Source: Lentisphaeria bacterium
GTDB lineage: Bacteria > Verrucomicrobiota > Lentisphaeria > Victivallales > Victivallaceae
Length of the DNA: 64,000 nucleotides
Assembly (NCBI GenBank): GCA_900768505.1
Contig: CAAGED010000020.1
Span: 47,912 to 111,911 of the forward strand
Direction of reading: 5' to 3'
The position numbers were made by a program, and so were the translations under genes. Shown here in pieces: positions 37,086-46,839 of the stretch. Every line of letters starts with the position of its first letter. The stretch's first letter is position 1. The notes under the pieces are model-generated. The model made no database searches, was not told the origin of the DNA, and saw only the letters and a program-made list of their open reading frames with translations.

Positions 37086-38573
37086 TTAAATTTTACCCTG
37101 CAGTGCCTTACCCTTCTGATACGACCACAACAAGAGCATAAAGGCAATAAAAGTAGCCGCCATGTAAGCGTGGCTTAACTCCAATCCCAATCCCAATGGC
37201 CCGCCGTGTGCCGGGCTGATCCATAAAATATAGGTTATTACAATGAAGGTCATAAACGCCCCCGGCAGTGCAGTTATCCACCCCGGACGGCCGGTTGCAA
37301 CCAGCCAAATCGTACCAACAGTCAACGTACAGGAGGCCAAAACCTGATTGCCCCAGGCAAAATAATTCCACAATTGCGCAAAAGTTTTCGGGCTCTGATT
37401 GGACCAAATCAACAAAAGGGTGACAATCAGAATCATCGGTACACAAAGCAGCAGACGCTTACTGAACGATTTTTGTTCCAAATTAAAAATTTCTGCCAAA
37501 CTCAACCGCATGGAACGCATTGCAGTATCACCGGAGGTAATCGCCAGAATAATCACACTGCAAATTGTTACACCCCCCAGCCAGCTGCCCAGAAAATGCG
37601 TAGTTATTTCATTGAGCACTAAAGTAGGATTTTTCTGCATCAAAAGCGGTTGCAAATTATACATCGCCATCCCGCCGGCCGCCCAAATCATACCAATAAT
37701 CCCCTCCACCACCATCATGCCGTAAAAACTGGAGCGCGCCTGCTTTTCATGCGCCATTGTCCGGGCAATAATCGGCGATTGAGTAGCATGGAAACCGGAA
37801 AGGATTCCACAGGCAATGGTGACAAACAACATCGGCAAAATCGGATGATTATTGGCGGCACTCCACATCTGCTCCTTAAATGCGACTGACTCGCTTAACA
37901 ACTCCGGCGCCCGCGCACTCTCAAACATCAAAACTACAAAAATCGCCAATGATCCAATCAGCAGCAAAGCACCAAATATCGGATAAATTGAACCAATAAT
38001 TTTATCCACCGGAAAGAGCGTCGCCGCAATATAATAAATAAAAATAACCGCCACCGCAATCCAAAACGCATTGCCGCTGGCAAAAAAACCGGCAATTAGT
38101 TCCGCCGGAATGTTGATGAACACCGCCACTACCAGCAGCAGCAAAACCATAAAAATTGAAAAAATGTAATAAAACATTTTCCCGGTAGTCATACGAATCA
38201 ATGCAGTCAAATTCGCTCCGTTATAGCGTAATGACATCATGCCAGCAACAAAATCATGTACGGCACCGCCAATAATATTACCAATCGGAATAATCAGAAA
38301 AGCAATAACACCAAATTTTATTCCGAGAATAACTCCGATCACCGGTCCGACTCCGGCAATATTCAACAATTGGATAAGCATGTTTTTCCAATGCGGCAAC
38401 ACCACATAATCCACCCCGTCAAAACTGCGTTTTGCCGGAGTTTCCCGGTCATCAGGCCCCAAAATTCGTTCGATAAATCGTCCATAAGTAAAATACCAGA
38501 TCAACAAAATCGCCATTCCCAACAAAAAACCACCATGATACAACACCTTTCCTGAAATAAAAAAATACCCCAT
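37086..38573 (-). CDS. cstA: Carbon starvation protein A (CstA-type transporter)
   Basis: A 495-residue, highly hydrophobic inner-membrane protein with about 14 helices. Signatures are GVGPVIGVILG, NIIGGAVHDFVAGMMSLRYNGANL and GFHATQSPIIARTM. CstA proteins import pyruvate or peptides during carbon starvation. It is shorter than the 700-residue E. coli type and matches the compact CstA branch. Not linked to the adjacent two-component genes, which end more than 350 bases away. Confidence 0.88.
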   Translation of the reverse strand: MGYFFISGKVLYHGGFLLGMAILLIWYFTYGRFIERILGPDDRETPAKRSFDGVDYVVLPHWKNMLIQLLNIAGVGPVIGVILGIKFGVIAFLIIPIGNIIGGAVHDFVAGMMSLRYNGANLTALIRMTTGKMFYYIFSIFMVLLLLVVAVFINIPAELIAGFFASGNAFWIAVAVIFIYYIAATLFPVDKIIGSIYPIFGALLLIGSLAIFVVLMFESARAPELLSESVAFKEQMWSAANNHPILPMLFVTIACGILSGFHATQSPIIARTMAHEKQARSSFYGMMVVEGIIGMIWAAGGMAMYNLQPLLMQKNPTLVLNEITTHFLGSWLGGVTICSVIILAITSGDTAMRSMRLSLAEIFNLEQKSFSKRLLLCVPMILIVTLLLIWSNQSPKTFAQLWNYFAWGNQVLASCTLTVGTIWLVATGRPGWITALPGAFMTFIVITYILWISPAHGGPLGLGLELSHAYMAATFIAFMLLLWSYQKGKALQGKI

Positions 38574-38930
38574 AAAAAACTGATTCGCTTTTCTGAATTA
38601 AATTTGCCCAATACAATATTTCCGCAAAATGCGCATCGTTTTGCCAGTGTCTGACTTTTCATAGGAAGGAGATATGCACAAAGCTTGCGAATAAAACAAA
38701 AATAGGTTTATTGCAGAAAAATATTCGAAAAAAACGTGTGACTTAAGGAAATAATTTAGGGAAAAATGCCACAACCACAAAACTCCTCATAAGAGAATGG
38801 CGGCATAAACTCCACATGTAACAAGCGGAAACAATCTTGGCGTATAAAATAGCGCTAAAAAATGAAAATACAAATTCATTTTAAAACTCTATTTGTTCCA
38901 GGCGATGAGACCGTGAGAATTTTGGCGGCA
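38574..38930. other. Intergenic region, promoter side of cstA
   Basis: No gene supported. On the plus strand AGGAAGGAGAT precedes a seven-codon frame (ATG 38674 to TAA 38694) that has no plus-strand gene after it. A -24/-12 look-alike at about 38839 has the wrong spacing. Confidence 0.4.
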
Positions 38931-40580
38931 CTAATTAGCAGCGGCTCCTCCACCGCCCAAGGGCAGGCGAATTGTGAACGTACTGCCTTCACCGTAAACA
39001 CTGCGCACCGCAATATTGCCGTTGTGCGCATTCACTACCGCCTGAACCATACTAAGTCCCAGGCCGTTGCCTTGAATGGAACGACTGGAATCAGAACGGA
39101 AAAAACGCTTAAATATATCGTTCATTTCATCCGCCTTGATCCCGATGCCGCTATCGGCAACACAGATAACCGCAAATGCTCCATCACACTTAATACTCAA
39201 GCGAATCGTGCCATTTTCCGGAGTAAATTTTATTGCATTGTCAAGTAAATTTGCCACTGCCTGCCGCAGACGGACTTCATCCGCATTAATCATAATCTCT
39301 CCGTCGGAAATATCGCCAACTAACTGCTGATTTTTAAATTTCGCACCCAGAGAAAACAATTCCAGAAGCCGTCGTCCCAAGTCGTTCAGGCTGAACATCT
39401 GACAATTCAGCGGAGAAACTCCGGATTCCAGCTTGGTTATCTGAAGCATCGTATTGATAATGCTTAACATCGAATTGCACTCCTCGCCAATATCCGACAA
39501 TGTTTCCTGATAATTTTTCAACTCCGGCGGCCCGTTTACCGTCAACTCCGCCCGCCCCAAAATACGGGTCAACGGAGTCTTTAAATCGTGCGCGATATTA
39601 TCTGAAATATTCTTAAATTCATTGAGCAGCAAATCGGTTTTTATCACCATTTCATTAAAAGAATTCGCCAATTGGTCGATTTCCAAACCATCGTTGCCGA
39701 TTTTAAGCCGTACCGTGTAATCGCCGGAGGCGATTTGATGCGCCCCGTCTTGAATTCGCTTCAAACCGGCGGTAAACTTTTGTGCCATCAAAAAACCAAC
39801 CAGCAAACCAACCAATATCACGGCTCCGCCGGTTATTGCAAAAATCACCACCAAATTGAGCAGCGCCTCATAATTGCCGTGCATATCCTGACCGACGATC
39901 AGAAGCGAACCGTCAAACAGGTAAGTATAACCAATCTGATAAATTTCATTCTCCACCGACAAGGTCTTATAATGAATCACTAAATCGCTGTGACGATCAA
40001 AAATCTCATTTTTCAGCTTTTCCTGCAAGCCGGGCAACAACCTGGCATATGTTGGAAAATTTTTACCTTCCTCCAAAATTACCCCAAAAAACTGGTCATG
40101 CATCGGTCCTCGCGCCGCCCCCTGAATAGATACCGTTGTAAATGCAGGAGTTATTTTATGAACCACAATCCGTTGCTCAGGGTTCACCAACACCTCATAA
40201 AGTTCATTTGGATTCCGCTCCCGACGGCAAATCATCATTATATTACCGGGAGAATCAATATCACGAAAAAGCAACGTCGGCGAAAACTCACCCAACTGAG
40301 ATTGTACCGCAGTTATCACTTCCGGCGGAATACGCTTACGACGGGTGGCGGTGTAATATACTGGCAGTGTTTTGCCGGTAATGTACTCATATTCATACAA
40401 TCGGCTCAAGTCATCAATATTCTGATTGACCATATCCAGGGTGTTGGAAACCCAAAAACCGCACACCAGTCCAAAAATCACACAAAAAGAGATGGCAAAC
40501 AATGCACCGTAGGTAACGGCAATTTTAAATTTTAATGAAGCAGAGTGTTTCAAACGAGAAGAGTTGTTATTCCAAAACAT
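38931..40580 (-). CDS. Sensor histidine kinase of a two-component pair
   Basis: About 549 residues. Membrane helices lie near residues 25-45 and 245-270 and flank a periplasmic sensing domain of about 200 residues. A HAMP domain follows (GLKRIQDGAHQIASGDYTVRL), then HisKA with His in IAHDLKTPLTR, and HATPase_c with NLLDNAIKFT, DSGIGI and GNGLGLSM. It is full length. The ATG at 40580 lies inside the last codons of the response regulator gene, giving coupled translation; a GTG at 40592 is less likely. The signal sensed is unknown; envelope or metal stress is typical of this CusS/QseC-like layout. Confidence 0.88.
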   Translation of the reverse strand: MFWNNNSSRLKHSASLKFKIAVTYGALFAISFCVIFGLVCGFWVSNTLDMVNQNIDDLSRLYEYEYITGKTLPVYYTATRRKRIPPEVITAVQSQLGEFSPTLLFRDIDSPGNIMMICRRERNPNELYEVLVNPEQRIVVHKITPAFTTVSIQGAARGPMHDQFFGVILEEGKNFPTYARLLPGLQEKLKNEIFDRHSDLVIHYKTLSVENEIYQIGYTYLFDGSLLIVGQDMHGNYEALLNLVVIFAITGGAVILVGLLVGFLMAQKFTAGLKRIQDGAHQIASGDYTVRLKIGNDGLEIDQLANSFNEMVIKTDLLLNEFKNISDNIAHDLKTPLTRILGRAELTVNGPPELKNYQETLSDIGEECNSMLSIINTMLQITKLESGVSPLNCQMFSLNDLGRRLLELFSLGAKFKNQQLVGDISDGEIMINADEVRLRQAVANLLDNAIKFTPENGTIRLSIKCDGAFAVICVADSGIGIKADEMNDIFKRFFRSDSSRSIQGNGLGLSMVQAVVNAHNGNIAVRSVYGEGSTFTIRLPLGGGGAAAN

Positions 40581-41238
40581 AACCGAAACCACGCACCGTT
40601 CTAATCATTTTGGGTTCAAAATCCTTGTCTATCTTATCCCGCAACCGGAAAATCGCCGCCTCAACGATATTGGTTTGAGTATCAAAATTATACTCCCAGA
40701 CATGCTCCAAAATTGTTGTCTTGGAGACCACCCGCCCATGATTGCGCATCAAATATTCCAGCAACTGAAACTCCAATGGCTGCAAATCAATATCTACCCC
40801 GGCACGCTCAACTTTTCGCCGCAGCAAATCCAGCTTCAAGTCGCCAACCGTCAGCAGCGTGGGCTCACCGCCGGCGGAATTTGAACGGCGCAACAACGCT
40901 TGAATGCGCGCCAAAAGTTCGGAGAAAGAAAACGGTTTGGCCAGATAATCATCGCCCCCCTTCTCCAATCCGGCCACCTTACTGGCCACCGAATCCCGGG
41001 CGCTGAGCACAATTATCGGTAACTTCACTCCGGCAGTGCGAATCTCCTCAATCACACTTAATCCATCCAGTTTGGGCAGCATTATATCCACCACTGCGGC
41101 ATCAAATGGTTCCGTTTTTGCTTTGAAAAGTCCATCCACTCCATCGGCGGCGTGTGCTGTACGGAATCCGGCTTCCTGCAAACCCTTGGCAATAAAAGCG
41201 GCGGTCTTGGCATCATCTTCAATAATCAGAATTCTCAT
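40567..41238 (-). CDS. OmpR-family response regulator
   Basis: A 223-residue regulator. The receiver domain has the acidic pair EDD near the N-terminus, phospho-acceptor Asp51 (AVVDIMLPKLDG), and the switch Ser/Lys in VLSARDS and YLAKPFSFSEL. The C-terminal winged helix (about 130-223) ends IRTVRGFGYVLE, the OmpR hallmark. It is the first gene of the pair, and its stop lies 14 bases inside the kinase gene. Confidence 0.92.
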   Translation of the reverse strand: MRILIIEDDAKTAAFIAKGLQEAGFRTAHAADGVDGLFKAKTEPFDAAVVDIMLPKLDGLSVIEEIRTAGVKLPIIVLSARDSVASKVAGLEKGGDDYLAKPFSFSELLARIQALLRRSNSAGGEPTLLTVGDLKLDLLRRKVERAGVDIDLQPLEFQLLEYLMRNHGRVVSKTTILEHVWEYNFDTQTNIVEAAIFRLRDKIDKDFEPKMIRTVRGFGYVLE

Positions 41239-41310
41239 TTGTCAATACTCCCAAAATATTTTCATCTCTGATGATTAATATAACTACTGAAAAAAATTTT
41301 GCTCGCTATT

Positions 41311-42222
41311 TTACTCACAAATATCATGAATTATGAATAAAAAGAGCAGACAGACTACCGCAAAACGAAAAATCTTGAAATGGAACTCCAGCATAAAATC
41401 ACGATTGAATTTTTTTCTTCCCCAGCGGTAGATGAGTTTAGGAGTGATCAGCCGCCCGCAAAAAGCGAGGTGCTGACGGTAATAAAAATCTATTTTCAGC
41501 ATTTCGCATAATATGTTTAAAAGGTGATAAAATTTCAGTTTTGACCCAGGAACCTCATGCCAGTTAGCTAAATCTTTTTGTGCCAGGTTACGCTCCAACT
41601 GCTCCAGTGAAATAACCGTAAGCAAACGCTTGAAAATCTCCACGTCAAACAACCAACGGGATACAAAAGGTTGCTCGAAACAGAGTTCCGCCACGCTGCG
41701 ACGAAAAATTTTTGCGCCGCACTGCGAATCTTTCAGCTTAAATCCCAACATAAAGTTGATTAAGCACAGAATTGCATAACTGATAACATTACGAAATACA
41801 TTACGTTCAACTCCGCAATTATTTTTCACATGCCGATTACCAATAACTATACATTTTACCGAATCCGCCTCCATCACCGACTGAAAATTTTCCACTTCCT
41901 CCAGCGGAGTGGCTAAATCGGCATCCCAGAAACCAATCTGCGTCACCCGGCAATCCGGCAACCCCAACGCAAACAACACCCCCTGCCGCACCGCTTCGCC
42001 CTTGCCGCAATTGCGGGATAAAGTTACGGAATAAACCCGTTCCGACTTCAACGACAAACGTTGAATCACCGCAGAAGTATTATCGCGACTGCCATCATCC
42101 ACAAAAATCAAACGGCAGTTTTGCCCTGCCGCAGAATCCAAAAAATTCTCGAATTTCTTCATTGGTAAACGCTCGGCTTCATTATAACAAGGGATCACCA
42201 ATCCCAAAATCTCTTTACTCAT
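41311..42222 (-). CDS. Family 2 glycosyltransferase, dolichyl/undecaprenyl-phosphate type
   Basis: About 303 residues starting MSKEILGLVIPCYNEAERLP; ATG 42222 has GGGAG nine bases upstream. It has GT2 features: FVDDGSRDNT, NCGKGEAVRQGVL, and the metal-binding DxD in FWDADLATPLEEVENF. Late residues RWLFDVEIFKRL match the dolichyl-phosphate-glucose synthase branch. A C-terminal hydrophobic stretch (FRFAVVCLLFLFIIHDI) anchors it. It probably puts a sugar on a polyprenyl phosphate carrier for envelope glycan assembly. Confidence 0.82.
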   Translation of the reverse strand: MSKEILGLVIPCYNEAERLPMKKFENFLDSAAGQNCRLIFVDDGSRDNTSAVIQRLSLKSERVYSVTLSRNCGKGEAVRQGVLFALGLPDCRVTQIGFWDADLATPLEEVENFQSVMEADSVKCIVIGNRHVKNNCGVERNVFRNVISYAILCLINFMLGFKLKDSQCGAKIFRRSVAELCFEQPFVSRWLFDVEIFKRLLTVISLEQLERNLAQKDLANWHEVPGSKLKFYHLLNILCEMLKIDFYYRQHLAFCGRLITPKLIYRWGRKKFNRDFMLEFHFKIFRFAVVCLLFLFIIHDICE

Positions 42223-43042
42223 AACATGATTCTCCCGAAATCTCAATTAACATAACGTAAAAAAGTATACATCATCCATTCATTAAATTTACACTTCTTA
42301 CTATAGCAGATAAAACATAACAATTCATTAACGGGAGATTAACATTTGTTCATATAAAAATCTTTTTCTCCCTGTATTACGGCAAATGGTTGTTAAATTA
42401 ACTCCCCAAAAGAGTAAACAAGATATTATGAGAGATCATTTGTCAAGAAAAAATCTCAATTTTTTAAAAATTTCCGATTTTTTTTTGCTCCTATTTGCAT
42501 TCAGAACTTGATTGTTCCCGGTGCATGATTTTGCCAGTTTCGGACGCTGCAATCTAATTTACGGACTCTTTTTACGTCACCCCTGCCCCTCGTTCAATCG
42601 GTTATACGCAGTCGTCGAGATACGGCCTTTTCTGATTTTTCAAATTTTTTGAGTTTTTACTTTTTTCTAAATAAATCTGCTTTTCATGCGCTGAATTTTA
42701 GCAGAATCGGGCATTAATGCAAAAAATTTCCACAAATTTGTAGAAAACATCCATTCCCAAATATTTTTTTTTACGAAATCATTCATGACTTACTCTACTT
42801 GATGTATTGAGACTTTCGCAGAGTTAGTTTTTCAGTAAATGTACTGACATTATACTCTCGGAACCAAGTCTGATCTATCATAACATCTACTATAATTTTT
42901 TTTGAATGCAAAATCACCTTTATAATTGAAAAATAATTTTATTGTGTTAGTTTATTATGATATTTGTATTTTATATATTTGAAAATCGCCGGAAACGGCA
43001 AAATTCTTTACAATATTATTTTTAATTTGGGGTTGCGTCGAT
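42223..43042. other. Long A+T-rich intergenic region
   Basis: About 820 bases between divergent genes. It must hold both promoters, but none stands out. A short stretch of more normal composition at 42535-42630 contains AATCGGTTATAC, similar to the arm of the 7046-7156 repeat; it may be an eroded mobile-element remnant. No gene seen. Confidence 0.35.
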
Positions 43043-44743
43043 ATGGGTTCGGGATGGATTTGGTTCAGAAAAAAAATTGGCGATTTATCCCAATTACTGC
43101 AGCGCAATATCAGCGGGTTAATTCCCTGCTGGTGTTTGATGGGATATTTATTGGTGCTGATTTTGCTGGAGCAGTTTTTGATGTGGTATTATAATATTTT
43201 CTACATCAATCCCAATATGGAACCCGGCAACATGATTTATTGTCTACTTTACGCAATATCGTTTTATTTTGCATTGTGTGCGCCGGTGTTGTTGCTGGGG
43301 AAAAAATTAGGGATGATTTACGGGGTGGCGGCAACCGGTTTTTTCACACTTTTTTTCTTTTTGGTATACTTTCTGATTTTTCAATTCAAAATGATTTGCA
43401 ACGGCGATTTGCTTTTTGTATTATTGGCATCATCACCTCAAGAATGCGGGGAATTTGTTCAGAAATTTTTTGATTCCGGTGTTCTGCTGCTGGGAATTAC
43501 TTCAATTTTAGCTTTTGCAATAATGTGCTACATTTTTAAGCGCCGGCCGATTCGGCGGAATTGGTTTGTCTTTTGCTGCGGGGTGGTATTACTGATGCCG
43601 TTTTCCTTTTTTTCGTTTCAAATTCATCAAAAAAATCTCTATGATGAAATTTATGAGTACAATACGCTGAAAAAATTTGTCTCGGAATTATCTCTTTATT
43701 CTCAAAAATATGAAAAACTTTGCCATATGGCGCGCTCCCCGGAATTGCCGGCGCCGGTTATCAAATTCAATGATGAAAAAAATTCCAATATTGCGGGGGT
43801 GATTGTATTGGGCGAATCCGCCAGCCGGCACCATATGTCAATTTATGGATATTCCAGGGAGACTACACCGGAGCTGGATAAATTGAAAGATGATTTATTG
43901 ATTTATGACAATGTGATTTCAGCGGCCAGCATCACTTCCAGTGCGCTTCGTTATCTGCTTACTTGGAGTAATGTTGCGAATGCTGATGATCTGCGTTGTT
44001 CAATTGTGGATATTTTTCGGGCTGCCGGGTATCGGGTTGTATTGATTTCCAATCAATATCGCAGTGGAGAATATGACAGTCCGGTTTCCCTGCTTTTTAG
44101 CAACGTGGATAAAGCAATTTATCTTAAAGAATTAAAAAACCTACATGATGACGAAGTGTTGCAGCCGCTGCAGGAAGAGTTGAATAATTCATCCGGCCGG
44201 CCGGTGATTGTGTTTGTGCATTTTATCGGCAGTCACATTTTGTACCAATGCCGCTATCCGGAGACATTCGGCCCATTCGATGGGGTGCATGATCAGAATA
44301 ATGAAGATTTGACGGAGCGTTACGCCAGGGATTGGAATTCGTATGACAACTCAATTGCATTCAGCGACCAGGTGCTGGGAAAAATTGCGGAGATGATTCG
44401 TAATCAGGCTCGTCCTGGTTTTATGCTTTACGTTTCCGATCACGGAGAAATTATTGGCGACGTGTCTTTTAGAAATTCCAGAAGTGTGAATCCAAATGCG
44501 TATGAAATACCTTTTGTGCTTTATTTGAATGATGCTTATAAATTGGCGTTCCCTGAATTTGTTACTGCAGCCAGAGGAAATTTGCACAAACCGCTGCAAA
44601 CTGATAATATGATGGAAGGATTTGCGGCGCTTGGGCAGGTAAATTATGATAATTTTGATAATACGAAAAATATATTTTCCAGCGAATTTATTCCACCCGC
44701 GACCCGGTATATGCGCTCGGAGGTAATATATCCGGAGCAGTGA
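43043..44743 (+). CDS. Phosphoethanolamine transferase (EptA-like, sulfatase fold)
   Basis: A 566-residue inner-membrane enzyme. Five hydrophobic helices in the first 190 residues carry the catalytic domain into the periplasm. The soluble domain starts with VIVLGESASRHHMSIYGYSRET, has a candidate Thr nucleophile in SAASITSSALRY, and the metal-binding SDHGEI (about residue 475). These match EptA/CptA enzymes, which move phosphoethanolamine from phospholipid to lipid A or core sugar and can give resistance to cationic peptides. The first half of the frame is low in G+C. Its end overlaps a decayed sulfatase on the other strand. Confidence 0.82.
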   Translation: MGSGWIWFRKKIGDLSQLLQRNISGLIPCWCLMGYLLVLILLEQFLMWYYNIFYINPNMEPGNMIYCLLYAISFYFALCAPVLLLGKKLGMIYGVAATGFFTLFFFLVYFLIFQFKMICNGDLLFVLLASSPQECGEFVQKFFDSGVLLLGITSILAFAIMCYIFKRRPIRRNWFVFCCGVVLLMPFSFFSFQIHQKNLYDEIYEYNTLKKFVSELSLYSQKYEKLCHMARSPELPAPVIKFNDEKNSNIAGVIVLGESASRHHMSIYGYSRETTPELDKLKDDLLIYDNVISAASITSSALRYLLTWSNVANADDLRCSIVDIFRAAGYRVVLISNQYRSGEYDSPVSLLFSNVDKAIYLKELKNLHDDEVLQPLQEELNNSSGRPVIVFVHFIGSHILYQCRYPETFGPFDGVHDQNNEDLTERYARDWNSYDNSIAFSDQVLGKIAEMIRNQARPGFMLYVSDHGEIIGDVSFRNSRSVNPNAYEIPFVLYLNDAYKLAFPEFVTAARGNLHKPLQTDNMMEGFAALGQVNYDNFDNTKNIFSSEFIPPATRYMRSEVIYPEQ

Positions 44744-45285
44744 CTTCCGGCAATTACAATAATGACTTTGGTCATTAGATTTTCCGCTTGGATTACGGTC
44801 AAAAATTCGCCCAGACGAGAACCAAGATAGTGACACGAATTCAAATAACGATTTTTCATTTTTTGAGCATCTCTGGCCGCAAGAATGGCGTAGTTGAGTT
44901 CTGGCATGAAATCCTCTCGAACAATGGTATCTGCCGAAAATTCGTAAGTTACGTGTGGGGATTCGAATGACATGAACGCCCCAAAAGGTTTATCGCCATT
45001 TCTTGTTCTCAAGATACTCGATAAATCGCTTGGTATTTCCTTGACCCCATTCGAAGGTTACATCCCTCGGGGGCACTGAGCATAACATTTCCAGGTATAT
45101 TCAAAAACATGATACGGTCAAATTCCGGATAGGCGAAAAAACCGAGGTCAGACATTTGAACTCATATTCGTATTCCTTCAACAAATTGATGAACAGAGGC
45201 CATGGTTGTTTTTTGTTATGCTTTTCCAATAGGCAGGATAAAGCACATAAAATCTGGATAACATTGCCACTCTGGTGCTGTTGCC
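44644..45285 (-). pseudogene. Decayed YejM-type sulfatase remnant
   Basis: Pieces of one protein can be read across frames. From 45285: HQSGNVIQILCALSCL then INLLKEYEYEFK; shifted, SDLGFFAYPEFDRIMFLNI; shifted, TKRFIEYLENKKW; and from 45012, KPFGAFMSFESPHVTYEF then MKNRYLNSCHYLGSRLGEFL. The order and spacing match the catalytic domain of YejM-like sulfatases, but at least two frameshifts separate them, the usual SDHGE-like metal motif reads AGSHCSG, and the N-terminal membrane part is missing. It ends inside the 3' end of the phosphoethanolamine transferase gene. Confidence 0.6.
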
Positions 45286-45338
45286 GCCGGAATAATGCAA
45301 AAAAAACACAAAAAAGTGCAAAAAAACTAAAAATGAGC

Positions 45339-45366
45339 TTGAAAAAGTTCAAAAATGAGGTACATT
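45339..45366 (+). promoter_or_regulatory. Promoter of the tRNA-Ala gene
   Basis: TTGAAA (45339-45344) and TACATT (45361-45366) are 16 bases apart and end 20 bases before the tRNA. Confidence 0.45.
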
Positions 45367-45386
45367 AAGGGCATGATGAAAATCAC

Positions 45387-45463
45387 GGGGTATTAGCTCA
45401 GTTGGCTAGAGCACCACACTGGCAGTGTGGGGGTCAGGAGTTCAAGTCTCCTATACTCCACCA
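45387..45463 (+). tRNA. tRNA-Ala (anticodon GGC)
   Basis: The acceptor stem GGGGTAT pairs with ATACTCC, including the G3-U70 pair that marks tRNA-Ala. D stem GCTC/GAGC, anticodon stem CCACA/TGTGG with loop CTGGCAG (anticodon GGC at 45421-45423), T stem AGGAG/CTCCT with loop TTCAAGT, discriminator A, and an encoded CCA at 45461-45463. All stems are intact. It marks the border between chromosomal genes and the island to the right. Confidence 0.93.
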
Positions 45464-45864
45464 GTATTAAATGCCTGAGCATTAACGATTTACGTTAGTG
45501 CTCTTTTCTTTTGTGTCCTATCTATTTCAGCCTTAAAGTCTTACCAATAAGCGATTTTGCCACAGAGAATGTAAACTGGCGCTATTCCGGGTGTCAAACC
45601 GGTGTTTTCTGTCAAAAATCCTCTCTCTTTCTCTCTGGGTGGAGGACGGCGTCCTTTACCCGATTTGAGCTCAAAATCGCCGTTTTTGACGTAAAAGACT
45701 GATTTTAATGATGCGGTTTCGGAGAGAATACAATCACCTTGTCTTATATCAACAAAAAGTAACAAAACCCCGAAATTCCCTAAAAAATGTTGTTTTCACC
45801 TTGCCGAAAGTGTCCGAACAGTAAAAAAGCCTCCAAGAGCAATTCCCGGAGGCTTTTCGTGTTT
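45464..45864. other. Left border of the island, palindrome-rich non-coding DNA
   Basis: No gene seen. Between 45611 and 45690 several inverted repeats are nested: GTCAAAAA (45611-45618) with TTTTTGAC (45683-45690), GGACGGCGTCC (45644-45654), and CGATTTGAG/CTCAAAATCG (45661-45679). This could be a recombination or transfer site. I find no second copy of the tRNA 3' end in the window. Confidence 0.4.
45825..45857. terminator. Terminator after the leftmost island operon
   Basis: AAAAGCCTCC (45825-45834) pairs with GGAGGCTTTT (45848-45857), with T-runs on both strands, eight bases after the stop of the minus-strand operon. Confidence 0.8.
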
Positions 45865-46839
45865 TTAAGCAGTCCTTCTCCGACTGCCCCAATGCTTATT
45901 ACCGTAGGCGATCATCTTTTCAAGATTGTGTGATGCATCCCACATGGCGCGAATTTCCGGATGCTTACATTTCTCAAACTTGACCTTTAATTCCAACAGC
46001 GCTGAAACGCGCGGTTTGCTTTTTCCGATACGTTCTGCAAGGTGCTCCTGCGTGATCGGCTTCAACAGCTGAGATCCGTTGCCCCGACTCAACTCGTGAC
46101 AATAATGCCGATACTGTGTTTCCAGATACTCATGCAGAGCTTTTTTCATAGCTCCGACAGTCGTCGCTGTTGCGTCACGTGTTTCGGGCTCCGGTTCCTC
46201 GTCAGGCCCGTCACCGGCGAGCTGGTGCAGCCATTCCATATCAAGCGCCCATTTGTCGTCCTGAATCATCAGGATCGTGTCCAGTGAAACGATCCGGTTG
46301 TCATCATACGGATTATCCGGGCACTTGGAATAACGGCTGCTGCCAACGATCAATAAAGGAGTCTTTGTATCCGGCAGCTTGCTATATATGTCCTGCGGAT
46401 CATCATTCAGACGAGGCGTGAAATAAATATCCCGGCTGCGCCCAGCAACAGGAACTCCAGACCGGCCCATCTTCCAAAGGCGAACGGGAATAATCATTTC
46501 AACATCTGCCCGGCAGCGGAACAGCGAATGAAACAACTCCGCCACCTTTGCAGGCTGAAAGGTATAGCCGATCAATTCTTCTTCTTTCACTTCTCTGGCC
46601 CCGCCGGTCAATGAACAAAACGCCATATACTTTGTTTTTCCGTCGCGCTCAAACTCCATGACATCTGCCTGGTGCAGTTGTTCGTCACAATCGCAGTCAA
46701 CCGTTGTATAGCGCTTGGTGGCCCGGAGGATTCCGGCCTTTTTCCACATTTCTGCTTCTCCGACAAGCTCCTTGCTCTGCCATTCCGGATCAGTCAAACA
46801 CAAACGATCAGTCACCAGTTGAATAGCTCTTACGCACAT
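45865..46839 (-). CDS. Unrecognised island protein with C-terminal helix-turn-helix
   Basis: The frame opens at 46941, but ATG 46839 overlaps the last codons of the preceding gene by ten bases and gives a 324-residue protein, so that start is taken. The body is alpha/beta with several Cys (VDCDCDE). Residues about 255-324 (ITQEHLAERIGKSKPRVSALLEL) read as a helix-turn-helix like those of ParB or Xre proteins. No enzyme motif is visible. It is the last gene of the XRE-ImmA operon and may be a regulator or a defence effector. Confidence 0.6.
   Translation of the reverse strand: MCVRAIQLVTDRLCLTDPEWQSKELVGEAEMWKKAGILRATKRYTTVDCDCDEQLHQADVMEFERDGKTKYMAFCSLTGGAREVKEEELIGYTFQPAKVAELFHSLFRCRADVEMIIPVRLWKMGRSGVPVAGRSRDIYFTPRLNDDPQDIYSKLPDTKTPLLIVGSSRYSKCPDNPYDDNRIVSLDTILMIQDDKWALDMEWLHQLAGDGPDEEPEPETRDATATTVGAMKKALHEYLETQYRHYCHELSRGNGSQLLKPITQEHLAERIGKSKPRVSALLELKVKFEKCKHPEIRAMWDASHNLEKMIAYGNKHWGSRRRTA

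Noticed and set aside
38837..38856. Sigma-54-like TTGGCG...GCGC motif
   Set aside because: GG and GC are 11 bases apart; sigma-54 needs ten.
45541..45765. 74-codon minus-strand frame at the island border
   Set aside because: It is read through the palindrome cluster and has no ribosome site or family.
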